Assembly (NCBI RefSeq): GCF_004022485.1
Contig: NZ_CP034951.1
Location: 868,001 to 932,000, forward strand
Reading direction: 5' to 3'
DNA from: Aequorivita sp. H23M31
GTDB lineage: Bacteria > Bacteroidota > Bacteroidia > Flavobacteriales > Flavobacteriaceae
Length of the DNA stretch: 64,000 bases
Both the position numbers and the translations under genes were made by a program. This document shows positions 7,724 to 15,407 of this stretch, in pieces. The stretch's first letter is position 1; the number at the start of each line of letters is the position of its first letter. Below the pieces are notes generated by a model, which worked only from the letters and a program-made list of their open reading frames with translations, had not been told where the DNA came from and did not search any database.

Positions 7724-9550
7724 CTATTGCTTCCTTGTAAATCCATCCGCGCTCCATTCTTCACTGCCAACGCCGTTATGAACAAAGAACAAACCATCCG
7801 GATCGTACTTCTTTTTAATTTCGGACAGTTTTTTATAATTCTCTCCCCAATAGGATTGTTGCCAATTCTCTTCAAAATAACTGCTTTCCGCCAGATAACT
7901 TCCGGTTGGGGTAAGTGCCTTTTTTAGGGCAATCATAGCGGCATTAATTTTTGTAGCTCCCTTTGTGGCGGTCTGCAAATCGGGTTCAAGGCCAGATAAG
8001 CCCTCCATAGATGGCTCTTCTTCTCCGGCAATGATGGCCAGTGCAAACGAATCTAAAACAACAGGATTCATCGCCGTGTTTTTAGCAGCCTCTAACTCCT
8101 CTCCCTTGGCACCGGCCAATCCTTTATTAAAATGAAGCGAAGTTGTCCATAGTCGGCTGGCCTCAAAAAGGGCATCCCGCAGCTTATATTGTTCTTCTTC
8201 TTCCAATAAGGATTTGTGGATCCAAATGGATTGATAGGCCAATAAATATTGTCCCGCTTCTTGCTGGTTGGAAGCCCAATATGCATTTTTAGAGGGTGCT
8301 CCTTCCCTTTCATCCATTTTGATTAAACCAGGCGCATTTTCATTTAAAAAATCAACATCCCATAAACTTCTTGCGGGCAAATCGATAATTGTCAATGGTC
8401 TATCAATTGTGAAATCATCTTGATTATCATTAAGCCAACTTCTAAAATCCTTCCAAGCCAATTCCGCCTCTTCTTTGTTTATACCTTGAAAAACCAAGCT
8501 AAAATCCATACTATTATCAGAATGAAAGGAAATGGTTTCTCCCCAATGCGGATTAAATAATTCATTTCTGTATAGCTGAATTACCTTTTCAATTAACATT
8601 TTAAAAGAATTGTTTGAACCTGCGCTTATTTTACCGAATACCGCCCCAAATTTTTCTGGTAATTCCCTCGTTCGTAATGTCACTTTTGTCACTATACCAA
8701 AGGTTCCTCCTCCGCCTCCTTTCAATGCCCAGAACAGATCTGGTTTTCTGACTGCATTTACAATTTCTATTTCCCCGTTTGCGGTTACCATTTCCGCTTC
8801 TAGCAATCCCGCTGCGGCAAGACCATAGTTTTTTGAGAAACTTCCGAAGCCGCCACTTTGAATCAGACCTGCCACGCCCACTGTCATACATCCTCCACCT
8901 TGCACATATCTTCCTCCTTTGGTAGTAACAGCATCATAAGCTTGCAGCCACATTGCTCCAGCTTCTATAGTGACGGCGTGTTGCGGCTCTTGAATCCCTT
9001 CGCAATCTTTACCCACAAATAAATTGTGAAGTGTAATTGAGTTCATCTTTCTTGTCCAGATAAGTAAGGAGTCTGGAGCGTTTGATGTACCTTGATAACT
9101 GTGTCCACCGCCTTTTACCACTAATCGTAAATTATTAATTCTTGCAAAATTGACCGCTGCCGCGACATCCGTGGAATTTTGGGCAGCTACTGCATAAACA
9201 CTCGGCTGGGTTTCCCACGCTTTAAACCATCCCAAGGTCTGGGTGAGTGCGGGACTATCCCCGAGAAAATATGGGTTTTTTAAATTTTGGAACAAGGTTT
9301 TACATGCCTCCACATCTCCCGTGGTTTTGCAGACATCAAAGGGAGATTCAAGCTTTATTAATTCGCCTTTTAATGAATTTTTTAATCGCTCCCATTTTTT
9401 TGGTGATGGCCAGTTGGCATCTCCAGGCCTCACTCGAGCATTTGGGATTTTGGAATTTCCCCATACTGCATTTCCAAATGGGGATAATAGCTGAAACCCA
9501 ATCATGGAAATCCCACTTAACCATAAAAACTTTCTTCTGCTTATTGCCAT
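7724..9550 (-). CDS. Tat-exported FAD-linked oxidoreductase of the berberine-bridge-enzyme type
   Basis: About 608 residues from the ATG at 9550, which places a twin-arginine signal (ISRRKFLWLSG) at the very start; an upstream TTG at 9562 is less likely. The FAD_binding_4 domain has the motif VVKGGGHSYQGTS, whose His is the usual 8-alpha-histidyl FAD attachment, and GGGCMTVGVAGLIQSGGFG, whose Cys sits where BBE-type enzymes attach FAD through a 6-S-cysteinyl bond. The C-terminus ends with the BBE motif (YWGENYKKLSEIKKKYDPDG). It probably oxidises a sugar, alcohol or aromatic substrate in the periplasm with a bicovalent flavin. It is longer than a typical BBE-like oxidase (about 450-500). Substrate unknown. 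Confidence 0.88.
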   Translation of the reverse strand: MAISRRKFLWLSGISMIGFQLLSPFGNAVWGNSKIPNARVRPGDANWPSPKKWERLKNSLKGELIKLESPFDVCKTTGDVEACKTLFQNLKNPYFLGDSPALTQTLGWFKAWETQPSVYAVAAQNSTDVAAAVNFARINNLRLVVKGGGHSYQGTSNAPDSLLIWTRKMNSITLHNLFVGKDCEGIQEPQHAVTIEAGAMWLQAYDAVTTKGGRYVQGGGCMTVGVAGLIQSGGFGSFSKNYGLAAAGLLEAEMVTANGEIEIVNAVRKPDLFWALKGGGGGTFGIVTKVTLRTRELPEKFGAVFGKISAGSNNSFKMLIEKVIQLYRNELFNPHWGETISFHSDNSMDFSLVFQGINKEEAELAWKDFRSWLNDNQDDFTIDRPLTIIDLPARSLWDVDFLNENAPGLIKMDEREGAPSKNAYWASNQQEAGQYLLAYQSIWIHKSLLEEEEQYKLRDALFEASRLWTTSLHFNKGLAGAKGEELEAAKNTAMNPVVLDSFALAIIAGEEEPSMEGLSGLEPDLQTATKGATKINAAMIALKKALTPTGSYLAESSYFEENWQQSYWGENYKKLSEIKKKYDPDGLFFVHNGVGSEEWSADGFTRKQ

Positions 9551-9584
9551 AAGGGTGCGCAAATAAATTTTGGTCGTTATTTAT

Positions 9585-10001
9585 CTAATCTTCATAATCT
9601 TTATTGACAAGGCGTTTCGAAATCCACCAATAGTTTCCGCTGGGGTCGATTATTCCCGACTGCCGGTCCTGGTATTCCATATCCCTGGGTGCAAATTCTT
9701 CTTTGGCACCATTTTCAATCGCTCTTTGGTGTAACTTATCAACGTCATCTACATATAAATAGAATGACGTTCTCATATTTAAAAACTCTCCTCTCGCCTG
9801 ACTGATCATAAAGCAGCTATTTCCAATTTTTAGGATAATGTTTGCAATTACGCCGTTTTTGGGATTGATGGAACGGTTCAATTCTTCTGCATAGAATGCT
9901 TTTTTGAGGAAATTAATTAATTCCTCCGGATTTTCGACCATTAAATAACTACTTACAGTTCCAAATCCTTTGGGTCGATAGGTATCATATATTTTGTTCA
10001 T
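9585..10001 (-). CDS. VOC-family protein (second copy type)
   Basis: A 138-residue single-domain VOC protein beginning RPKGFGTVSSYLMVENPEEL and continuing FLKKAFYAEELNRS, with the typical later strand SFYLYVDDVDKLHQRAIENG and the closing DMEYQDRQSGIIDPSGNYWW. The last motif is characteristic of the YdeN/PhnB-like group related to bleomycin-resistance proteins. It differs clearly from the VOC protein at 6952-7386, so this is not a recent duplicate. It lies between the flavoprotein and the RibD/SRPBCC fusion, all on the minus strand. Ligand unknown. Confidence 0.85.
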   Translation of the reverse strand: MNKIYDTYRPKGFGTVSSYLMVENPEELINFLKKAFYAEELNRSINPKNGVIANIILKIGNSCFMISQARGEFLNMRTSFYLYVDDVDKLHQRAIENGAKEEFAPRDMEYQDRQSGIIDPSGNYWWISKRLVNKDYED

Positions 10002-10106
10002 ATTCTAAGATTTTTTAGTATGTATACATTTTGCTATTTTTTAAAACTTGGTCTGCACAGATTGCCAATCCCCACTGGGATGCGCAGCCAGCAGGGCAGT
10101 TTTGGT

Positions 10107-11099
10107 TTAAGGTTTAAATGGTGTTCCTTTCCCAGTTTCCAAAAACTTTGTCAAACTTTCCAAAAATGATTCCCACCCCATTTTACATATCTGGTAACAA
10201 GCCACTTCAGGCGTCAACCCGAAATGGGTCAACGTAATCTTGACATTACTTTTTTCTTCGGATAAATCCAACACAATTTTGGTGTTCTTCCATTCCTTCT
10301 TGTTTTTGAGTTCAGGAATATCGATCAAGGTATCGATGCATACCCAAACTACTTTTTCATTGGGAATTAATTCAATGACCTTCATCGTTTTGAAAGTGGT
10401 GCCAAAGCGAACGGTAAATTCAGCCTTTAAAATATTCGCGGTGCCAGAGAAATCTTTTGTCCACCACTCAGGAATGCTTTCAGTTATCGCTTTATAGACA
10501 GTATTTATACTTGAATTTACGAAAAAGATGCTATGATAATTTGAATTTGCCAATTTTTTCGGTGCATAGTAATGAAGTACCGCTCCACTATTAAAAGTTT
10601 TTATCCTTATAAGTTTAAGAATTCTCCTTTCATTTATGTTTTCAAATAAAGACAAACCTTTTCCCGCGATAACAGGATAGATGCAAAGCTGGAAATCATC
10701 AATTAAATTGAGATTTAAAAGCTGCATAATTAAACTGCGGCTACCAATTAGGATGTCTTTGCCGGATTGTTTTTTGAGTTCTAATATTTCATCTTTTAAG
10801 TCGCGTTTTGCTATGGTTGCAGTTATCCAATCTAGATTATGAAGTGTTTTGGAAAATACTATTTTTGGAATCTTGTCAATTGCCAAAGCAAAGTCATTCA
10901 TCGATTTTTCTTCGGAAGGATTTTCCAATAAGCTCCGCCAAAATTCCATCAATTGAAAAGTTTTTCTACCATACATAATGACCCCCGATCTATCCAGAAG
11001 TTCTGTATAATGCTTATGGATATCCGCATCGGGCAAACCAGCGGTATGGTCGAAGACACCGTCGAGTGTCATATTTATGGCTGCAACTACCTTTCTCAT
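10107..11099 (-). CDS. Fusion of a RibD-C/dihydrofolate-reductase-like domain and an SRPBCC (AHSA1) domain
   Basis: A 330-residue two-domain protein. Residues 1-180 are a RibD C-terminal/DHFR-like reductase domain (RKVVAAINMTLDGVFDHTAG; VIMYGRKTFQLM; SGKDILIGSRSLI; YPVIAGKGLSLFE; FNSGAVLHYYAP). Residues 188-324 are an SRPBCC/AHSA1-like ligand-binding domain (NTVYKAITESIPEWWTKDFS; VKITLTHFGLTPE; MGWESFLESLTKFLETGKG). The two families are commonly neighbours as separate genes in Bacteroidota; here the frame runs through without a stop. A true fusion is likely because both halves look complete and the codon use is even. A sequencing error removing a stop is less likely. Activity unknown. Confidence 0.85.
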   Translation of the reverse strand: MRKVVAAINMTLDGVFDHTAGLPDADIHKHYTELLDRSGVIMYGRKTFQLMEFWRSLLENPSEEKSMNDFALAIDKIPKIVFSKTLHNLDWITATIAKRDLKDEILELKKQSGKDILIGSRSLIMQLLNLNLIDDFQLCIYPVIAGKGLSLFENINERRILKLIRIKTFNSGAVLHYYAPKKLANSNYHSIFFVNSSINTVYKAITESIPEWWTKDFSGTANILKAEFTVRFGTTFKTMKVIELIPNEKVVWVCIDTLIDIPELKNKKEWKNTKIVLDLSEEKSNVKITLTHFGLTPEVACYQICKMGWESFLESLTKFLETGKGTPFKP

Positions 11100-11121
11100 G
11101 ACGGACCGATTTAAAATAAGA

Positions 11122-11413
11122 TTACATCTTGGGTGTTACGAATTTTGAAAGCAAAACAATCTGTCCAAGGTGGTAGGCGTCGTGCTGTATAATGGCGTGG
11201 ATGTGTTCAAAATAAGTCATCCCATTTAAAGGGTAAAGGGTTTCAAATTCCCTTAATATCGAATTTTTCCAGAAAGTTGATCCATTCCGTTTTTGTTTGA
11301 TGAAAATGCTCCATAGTCTTTATCCAGGCCTCCTGCGAGGTATCGACTATAGGCTCAAGATAATTATTGGAAGTTGTCGTCCGTACCGTCCCCCAACATT
11401 TCTGAATTTGCCC
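11122..11413 (-). pseudogene. Frameshifted, 5'-truncated DinB-family gene
   Basis: Reading the minus strand from 11413 gives WGTVRTTTSNNYLEPIVDTS and EAWIKTMEHFHQTKTEWINF followed by LEKFDIKGI and a stop. The adjacent frame then carries on with EFETLYPLNGMTYFEHIHAI and IQHDAYHLGQIVLLSKF to a TAA at 11122. Together these are the C-terminal two thirds of a DinB/YfiT-type putative metal-dependent enzyme, including the HxxxH-like HDAYHLGQ motif. The frames join at GGG on the minus strand (CCC at 11250-11252), so one extra base explains the break. An in-frame TAG lies just upstream and no N-terminal third is visible. It sits after the RibD/SRPBCC fusion, typical company for DinB genes. Confidence 0.75.
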
Positions 11414-11429
11414 CTAAAAAAATTAATGT

Positions 11430-11582
11430 TTATTTCCTGTGGAAATTGGTAAATGTCATTTTGTAGCCTCCGTTTAACCCTAAAATCCATTGAATTCCAA
11501 TGGTAAAGAAAATCTGGACCAAAAAAATGGATGGGATCTCATAGTTTTTATTAAACTCTACCCACTGCCGTCTTACGACCAA
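11430..11582 (-). CDS. Possible 50-residue membrane protein
   Basis: A short open frame from a TTG at 11582 gives VVRRQWVEFNKNYEIPSIFL then VQIFFTIGIQWILGLNGGYK and ends TFTNFHRK. It has a single hydrophobic segment (residues 17-37) preceded by basic residues, which could be one membrane helix. It begins 4 bases before the end of the neighbouring lipoprotein gene. No homologue is recognised. It may instead be the remains of a longer dead gene, since the DinB pseudogene follows. Confidence 0.3.
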   Translation of the reverse strand: MVVRRQWVEFNKNYEIPSIFLVQIFFTIGIQWILGLNGGYKMTFTNFHRK

Positions 11583-11586
11583 AGTA

Positions 11587-11997
11587 TTACCTCTCCCCTG
11601 GATTGCTTTTCCTCCATTCCTGGAATTTAGCGTACTGTTCCGGTGTCAGCACATCCTTAAGGCTTTCATCCATTTGAAGATCTACAAGGTTATGGTCCTC
11701 GATATTATCACTGGATCTCCTGTTTAATTTTTGCTTGTAATCCTCTTCGAAGCGTTTTATTTGGTCTTCGGTCATATTCAACTCTTGGTACATGTCCGTC
11801 ATATCCTGAGTTCTCATTATGCCTGGCGTGTCGTTTTCGTCATCGATATCTACGGCATGCGAATTATCGGGTGCAGTAAGTTCCGTTGTAGGTTCTGTTT
11901 CCAAGTCAACTTTTGAGTCTGTGGATTTATCCTTACAGGATATAAAAAAGATAGTGCAAAAGCACAGAATAGCGATTTTAAAAGACTTCATAATCAT
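11587..11997 (-). CDS. Small lipoprotein with Spy/CpxP-like LTPEQ motif (paralogue 1)
   Basis: About 136 residues. The N-terminus is a lipoprotein signal (KIAILCFCTIFFISC) with Cys as the lipidation site. An acidic, Ser/Thr-rich linker follows, and then a helical C-terminal half (DMTDMYQELNMTEDQIKRFE; SLKDVLTPEQYAKFQEWRKS). The last segment resembles the LTxxQ repeat of Spy/CpxP periplasmic proteins. A second gene at 14947-15354 has the same plan (MYxxLNM..DQI..FE near the middle, and LKxVL..EQY..xxxWxK at the end), so the two are paralogues. Function unknown; a role at the periplasmic face of the outer membrane is inferred from the signal. Confidence 0.7.
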   Translation of the reverse strand: MIMKSFKIAILCFCTIFFISCKDKSTDSKVDLETEPTTELTAPDNSHAVDIDDENDTPGIMRTQDMTDMYQELNMTEDQIKRFEEDYKQKLNRRSSDNIEDHNLVDLQMDESLKDVLTPEQYAKFQEWRKSNPGER

Positions 11998-12125
11998 TTG
12001 TTTTGATTGTTTCCCTCAAATTTAATACAATCATTGAAGACTATAGCGTTAAACGGCGAAATAATCTTCGCATCCTTTTCCTATTAACCGTGGGTCTGCT
12101 TCTCCATATCCATGCGCTAATTTTA

Positions 12126-13208
12126 TTATTTGCTTTTCGGTTTCTCCTTCTTAAGCGATTCCAGATTTTTTTGGACCTTGTTTTCCACATCCTCAACAGG
12201 TTTGGAAATGAATCTGGGTGCGTCAAACCTTAGTCCGAAATATGCCAAACTATAAATTTGGTTGTTTTCGATATGGCTCTGGCTATCCTCGTCATATTTG
12301 TCGGCATTTAAAATGAGCTTGCCGCCACCAAAAAAACGTCTTCCATTAAATCCAATTTGCAATACCCCATCCAAAGCCTGAAGCAGATAGGTTTCCTTCT
12401 CTTGCGTTTCATGACCATCGGCCTCACTGTCTATAAAATGTGAGAAACGGACAGCAATTGAAGGGGAAAGTCCCGCTGTTGCGAACCATTTTCCCGAGAG
12501 AACGAAGGTATAGTAATAACCAACGGCGAGACGGAAGTTGAGTTGCTTCTCCACGCTTTTCTCACCGTAAAAAACATTGGAGAAACGAGTGTAATCATAA
12601 TACAGAATCGGCACCACACTACCTGCACTTTTTATTTGTCGTTCCGTATATCCTATCAATGATCGATAGGAAAAGTTTTTATTGAAAACATAGCCGCTAC
12701 TCATGCCATAAATTGTTTTCTTTAAATCGGGAAATTGAACATAGGGATCTTTTCCATCTTGCCAATCGTCAATATAATCGCCCGTATTGACGAAGTAATA
12801 CCCTTTGGTACTCTGATATTGTAAACCTTGTACAAATTGTCCGAAGAAAAAATGGAATTTGTAATCGCTAAACGAAGATTCTCCTTTAAGTCGTTGGGCA
12901 TCTTTTTCCTTGAAAAAACTTGGAGCGAACCCTAGGCTTACCCCTATAAACTTGTAATCCACGGAAACTGAGAGTCTATACAAGTTGTTGGGCGTTATTT
13001 CCATCCGGTCTATAAAAGAATCATCCCGGAATATATAGGTGTCGGTCTGGGTATCAACATTCAACCCTACAACAACTTTGTCCGTATAAGATATGAAATA
13101 GGAAGAATCCCTCGCCTTTTCAACCTGGGAAAGACCAACCGATTTAGCACAAATAACAACAAACAAAAAACATAAATATCTAAAATTGAGAGGAGACCGA
13201 TAATTCAC
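12126..13208 (-). CDS. DUF4421 outer-membrane-type protein
   Basis: A 360-residue protein of the Bacteroidota family DUF4421. The start is GTG (13208): a signal peptide (LCFLFVVICAKSVGLSQ) follows directly and no better ATG exists upstream of it. The rest alternates short beta strands with Gly and aromatic residues, as in an outer-membrane beta-barrel (KFIGVSLGFAPSFFKEKD; GYYYTFVLSGKWFATAGLSP; GRRFFGGGKLILNADKYDED). It ends in a lysine-rich tail. Function of the family is unknown. It is transcribed alone on the minus strand; its promoter region is an AT-rich 290-base gap. Confidence 0.8.
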   Translation of the reverse strand: MNYRSPLNFRYLCFLFVVICAKSVGLSQVEKARDSSYFISYTDKVVVGLNVDTQTDTYIFRDDSFIDRMEITPNNLYRLSVSVDYKFIGVSLGFAPSFFKEKDAQRLKGESSFSDYKFHFFFGQFVQGLQYQSTKGYYFVNTGDYIDDWQDGKDPYVQFPDLKKTIYGMSSGYVFNKNFSYRSLIGYTERQIKSAGSVVPILYYDYTRFSNVFYGEKSVEKQLNFRLAVGYYYTFVLSGKWFATAGLSPSIAVRFSHFIDSEADGHETQEKETYLLQALDGVLQIGFNGRRFFGGGKLILNADKYDEDSQSHIENNQIYSLAYFGLRFDAPRFISKPVEDVENKVQKNLESLKKEKPKSK

Positions 13209-13435
13209 GCGTGTTTTGATTAGGTCTCTAAATATAGAAAACTATCCGCACATCCAGATTTTTATTTTCTATTGTGTCCTTACTAAATGCAAGGTTATGG
13301 ATCAATAGCGCCTCAATGTTTTATAAAGTCCTTTTTTAATTAGAAATCTTATTGGTGTTTCAACGCTTTTAATTTAAGCGGGAATAATAAAAACCTTACT
13401 TAAAAATAACATTTGTTATGAACTACAAAAAAAAG

Positions 13436-13472
13436 TCTCGAACCTATAGCTATCGGGATGCGCTCGACCTGA
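13436..13472. repeat. Solo copy related to the CTCGA hairpin repeat
   Basis: TCTCGAACCTATAGCTATCG followed by GGATGCGCTCGACCTGACA resembles the core of the 6.06-6.89 kb array (TCTCGACTGCGCTCGAGGTGACA), with a short inserted segment containing ATAGCTAT. It lies between the DUF4421 gene and the HMA-like gene. It suggests that the array belongs to a dispersed element. Confidence 0.45.
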
Positions 13473-13496
13473 CAATAAATATCGATTCTCAATTAA

Positions 13497-13757
13497 TTAA
13501 AGTTCAAACAATCCTGTAGGAACGGTATGAAAACCAATTGCGTTAACTCTTTTTTCAATGGTTTTTATCTTGACCAGTTTTGAGGTGAGAACTTTAAATT
13601 CCTTTGGATACTTTTTTTCATCTATAATAACATCACTAACACCTTTTACGGAACGGACTGCCTCTATTATCCTATCCAGATCCTCCCCGTTTTCCGCATT
13701 TGTGCCAAATACTTTACCGTGGTTTCCAGGGATAACATTTTCAGATAATAAGCTCAT
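13497..13757 (-). CDS. Small HMA-like (ferredoxin-fold) protein lacking CxxC
   Basis: An 86-residue protein whose pattern (GKVFGTNAENGEDLDRIIEA; VRSVKGVSDVIID; FKVLTSKLVKIKTIEKRVNA; IGFHTVPTGLFEL) is that of a heavy-metal-associated betaalphabetabetaalphabeta domain. The metal-binding Cys-x-x-Cys of copper chaperones is absent, since the first loop reads GTNAENGED. It therefore may not bind copper in the usual way. Small CxxC-less relatives are common in flavobacteria. The gene is isolated, with AT-rich DNA on both sides. Confidence 0.55.
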   Translation of the reverse strand: MSLLSENVIPGNHGKVFGTNAENGEDLDRIIEAVRSVKGVSDVIIDEKKYPKEFKVLTSKLVKIKTIEKRVNAIGFHTVPTGLFEL

Positions 13758-14056
13758 ATTAAAATTTTTATTGAATGATTTACTTAAAGGTACGGAAAAT
13801 TAAAAAAAGCTATCGGTTTTAGAATTTTTTTCCTTTGAATTCGACTCTGGGAAAGAGATAAAGTTGGTAGTTTACAAATATTGAATATTGTATTCTATAG
13901 GGCTAAATTTTAAATCTTTAGAATTCAACTAAATTATTTAAATGCTCTAAATTTATTTGGATTTTGCACCTAAAAGGCTGGTTAAAAAACCTTCAAAACA
14001 AATCCAAACACAATCTTTGGAACTGGAATAATACTTATTAATATAAATCCCGCGCC

Positions 14057-14251
14057 ATGATATACGGAGTTGATGAACGTCAACAATTGGAAAGACTCCA
14101 CGACCGCCATAAAAGGCTATCCCTGGATGTTTTTGACAGTGTAAGTACAAACCTCGAGAAAGAGTTAATTGCAGAGAAAAAAAAGGAATTGAGGGAGACT
14201 TCATTGGAGTTAGAAAGCTTGATGAGCAAACTGCACCGAGTGAATTCATAA
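14057..14251 (+). CDS. Small helical protein, unknown
   Basis: A 64-residue, charged, predicted coiled-coil protein (DERQQLERLHDRHKRLSLDV; KELIAEKKKELRETSLELES). Codon use is normal for the window. The start ATG follows CCCGCGCC without a clear ribosome site, which is usual in Bacteroidota. No family is recognised. It is convergent with the chagasin-like gene. Confidence 0.5.
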   Translation: MIYGVDERQQLERLHDRHKRLSLDVFDSVSTNLEKELIAEKKKELRETSLELESLMSKLHRVNS

Positions 14252-14284
14252 ATTTAGCTTTAACAAAAATAGCTATTCCCGATT

Positions 14285-14647
14285 TTAAAGCACGGCTCCC
14301 AAAGTTCCAACTACCACCTTGAGCTCAAAATTCTTATTGATTGCTTCCTCTTTGGAATATTCTAAAAAAATTGTTTCCTGACCTTGGGCAACGGCTTTGA
14401 AATGAAATATAAACTTATCCTTACCACTTTCGTTTTCGGTAGAAATAGATTCCAATCTTACAAAAGAGGTTGGCTCATCCAATTCCCATACATATCCAGA
14501 GCCAGGTTCTCCTTCCAACACAATTTCAAATACGTCGTTCACACTAAGTTCCACGGTTTTTCCGCTATCTTTATAAGTGTAAGGTCCCGCACAACTAGCG
14601 AATAGGATCAAAGTAAAAGTTATTGTTACGAGTTTAATTTTTGACAT
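14285..14647 (-). CDS. Chagasin-like cysteine-protease inhibitor (peptidase inhibitor I42)
   Basis: A 120-residue lipoprotein: signal peptide with lipobox (TFTLILFASC), then a compact beta domain with the chagasin signature GEPGSGYVWEL at the first inhibitory loop, which replaces the common NPTTGY. Further family features are VELSVNDVFEIVLEG just before it and KAVAQGQETIFLEYSKE toward the end. Chagasin family proteins inhibit papain-type cysteine proteases. A periplasm-facing lipoprotein form could protect the cell from its own or foreign proteases; the target is not shown. The C-terminus (KVVVGTLGAVL) is short but complete for the fold. Confidence 0.75.
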   Translation of the reverse strand: MSKIKLVTITFTLILFASCAGPYTYKDSGKTVELSVNDVFEIVLEGEPGSGYVWELDEPTSFVRLESISTENESGKDKFIFHFKAVAQGQETIFLEYSKEEAINKNFELKVVVGTLGAVL

Positions 14648-14718
14648 ATCTTTAGGTTTGTGGTTTGGAGTTTGTAGAATCCTAAATAAGGTTGCCTTTT
14701 TTCACCATTCAATTTAAC

Positions 14719-14877
14719 ATGAAAAAAGAGAATTCAAACCGTACTTTCGATTTATCCTTGAAGCTCAATCTCGTAAAGCAGATGGAACGCGGAGAAATAG
14801 ATTCTATTTTTGAAATTGGTTATGCCTCAGCCCTAAAAGTTATAAAAAAAATTAAATCCGAAAGATGGAAATATTAA
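14719..14877 (+). pseudogene. Possible remnant of a transposase OrfA (helix-turn-helix) gene
   Basis: A 52-residue frame from ATG 14719 (MKKENSNRTFDLSLKLNLVK; QMERGEIDSIFEIGYASALK). The opening FDLSLKLNLVKQMERGEI closely resembles the N-terminal 'FSLSFKLKVVEEIESGK' type sequence of IS3-family OrfA proteins of flavobacteria, but the following conserved HTH and leucine zipper are lost and the frame stops early. No inverted repeats or OrfB remnant are visible. It could instead be a small independent regulator. Confidence 0.35.
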
Positions 14878-14946
14878 AATGATGAAAAAATGGAAGAATA
14901 TTAAAAAAGTAGAAAGAAATTTTTCCTAATAGCTTTGGAGGACCGG

Positions 14947-15354
14947 CTATTTGAGAGAATGTTCTTTTTGCCATCTTTTATACATTTCGTACTGCTCACT
15001 CTCCAACACCGATTTCAGAATTTTATCTTGTAAATTTGTCAATTCCTGGGCGCTAGTCTCTTTCTCTTTCAAATCCGTTTTTATGGAATTGTATTTTGTT
15101 TCAAATTGAGCTATCTGATCCTGGGACATATTGAGATATTTATACATTTCCTTCAAATTAGAATTTTCTAAAGTAAGATATTCATCATTGGTAGTAATGT
15201 TATCGTTCAATATATCATCGGCACTATTGTCCATATTGCTATCGGGAGTTTCAGCGGCATAAACAGTCGAATCTGGATTTTTCTTGTTGTTGTTTTCACA
15301 ACCCCATGTTCCAAAGAGTGCCAGGCCAAAAAAGATGATTATTAAAATTTTCAT
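14947..15354 (-). CDS. Small lipoprotein, paralogue 2 of the LTPEQ type
   Basis: A 135-residue protein with a lipoprotein signal peptide (KILIIIFFGLALFGTWGC, lipidated Cys19), an Asn/Asp-rich linker and a helical C-terminal half (NLKEMYKYLNMSQDQIAQFE; LQDKILKSVLESEQYEMYKR). The overall plan and motif order match the lipoprotein at 11587-11997. It is placed 54 bases downstream of an AraC-family regulator on the same strand, so co-transcription is likely and the regulator may control it. Function unknown. Confidence 0.7.
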   Translation of the reverse strand: MKILIIIFFGLALFGTWGCENNNKKNPDSTVYAAETPDSNMDNSADDILNDNITTNDEYLTLENSNLKEMYKYLNMSQDQIAQFETKYNSIKTDLKEKETSAQELTNLQDKILKSVLESEQYEMYKRWQKEHSLK

Positions 15355-15407
15355 TGTTTCTCTCTAATTATATTTCCCTGTTGATTCTTAACAAACGATA
15401 CCAATTA

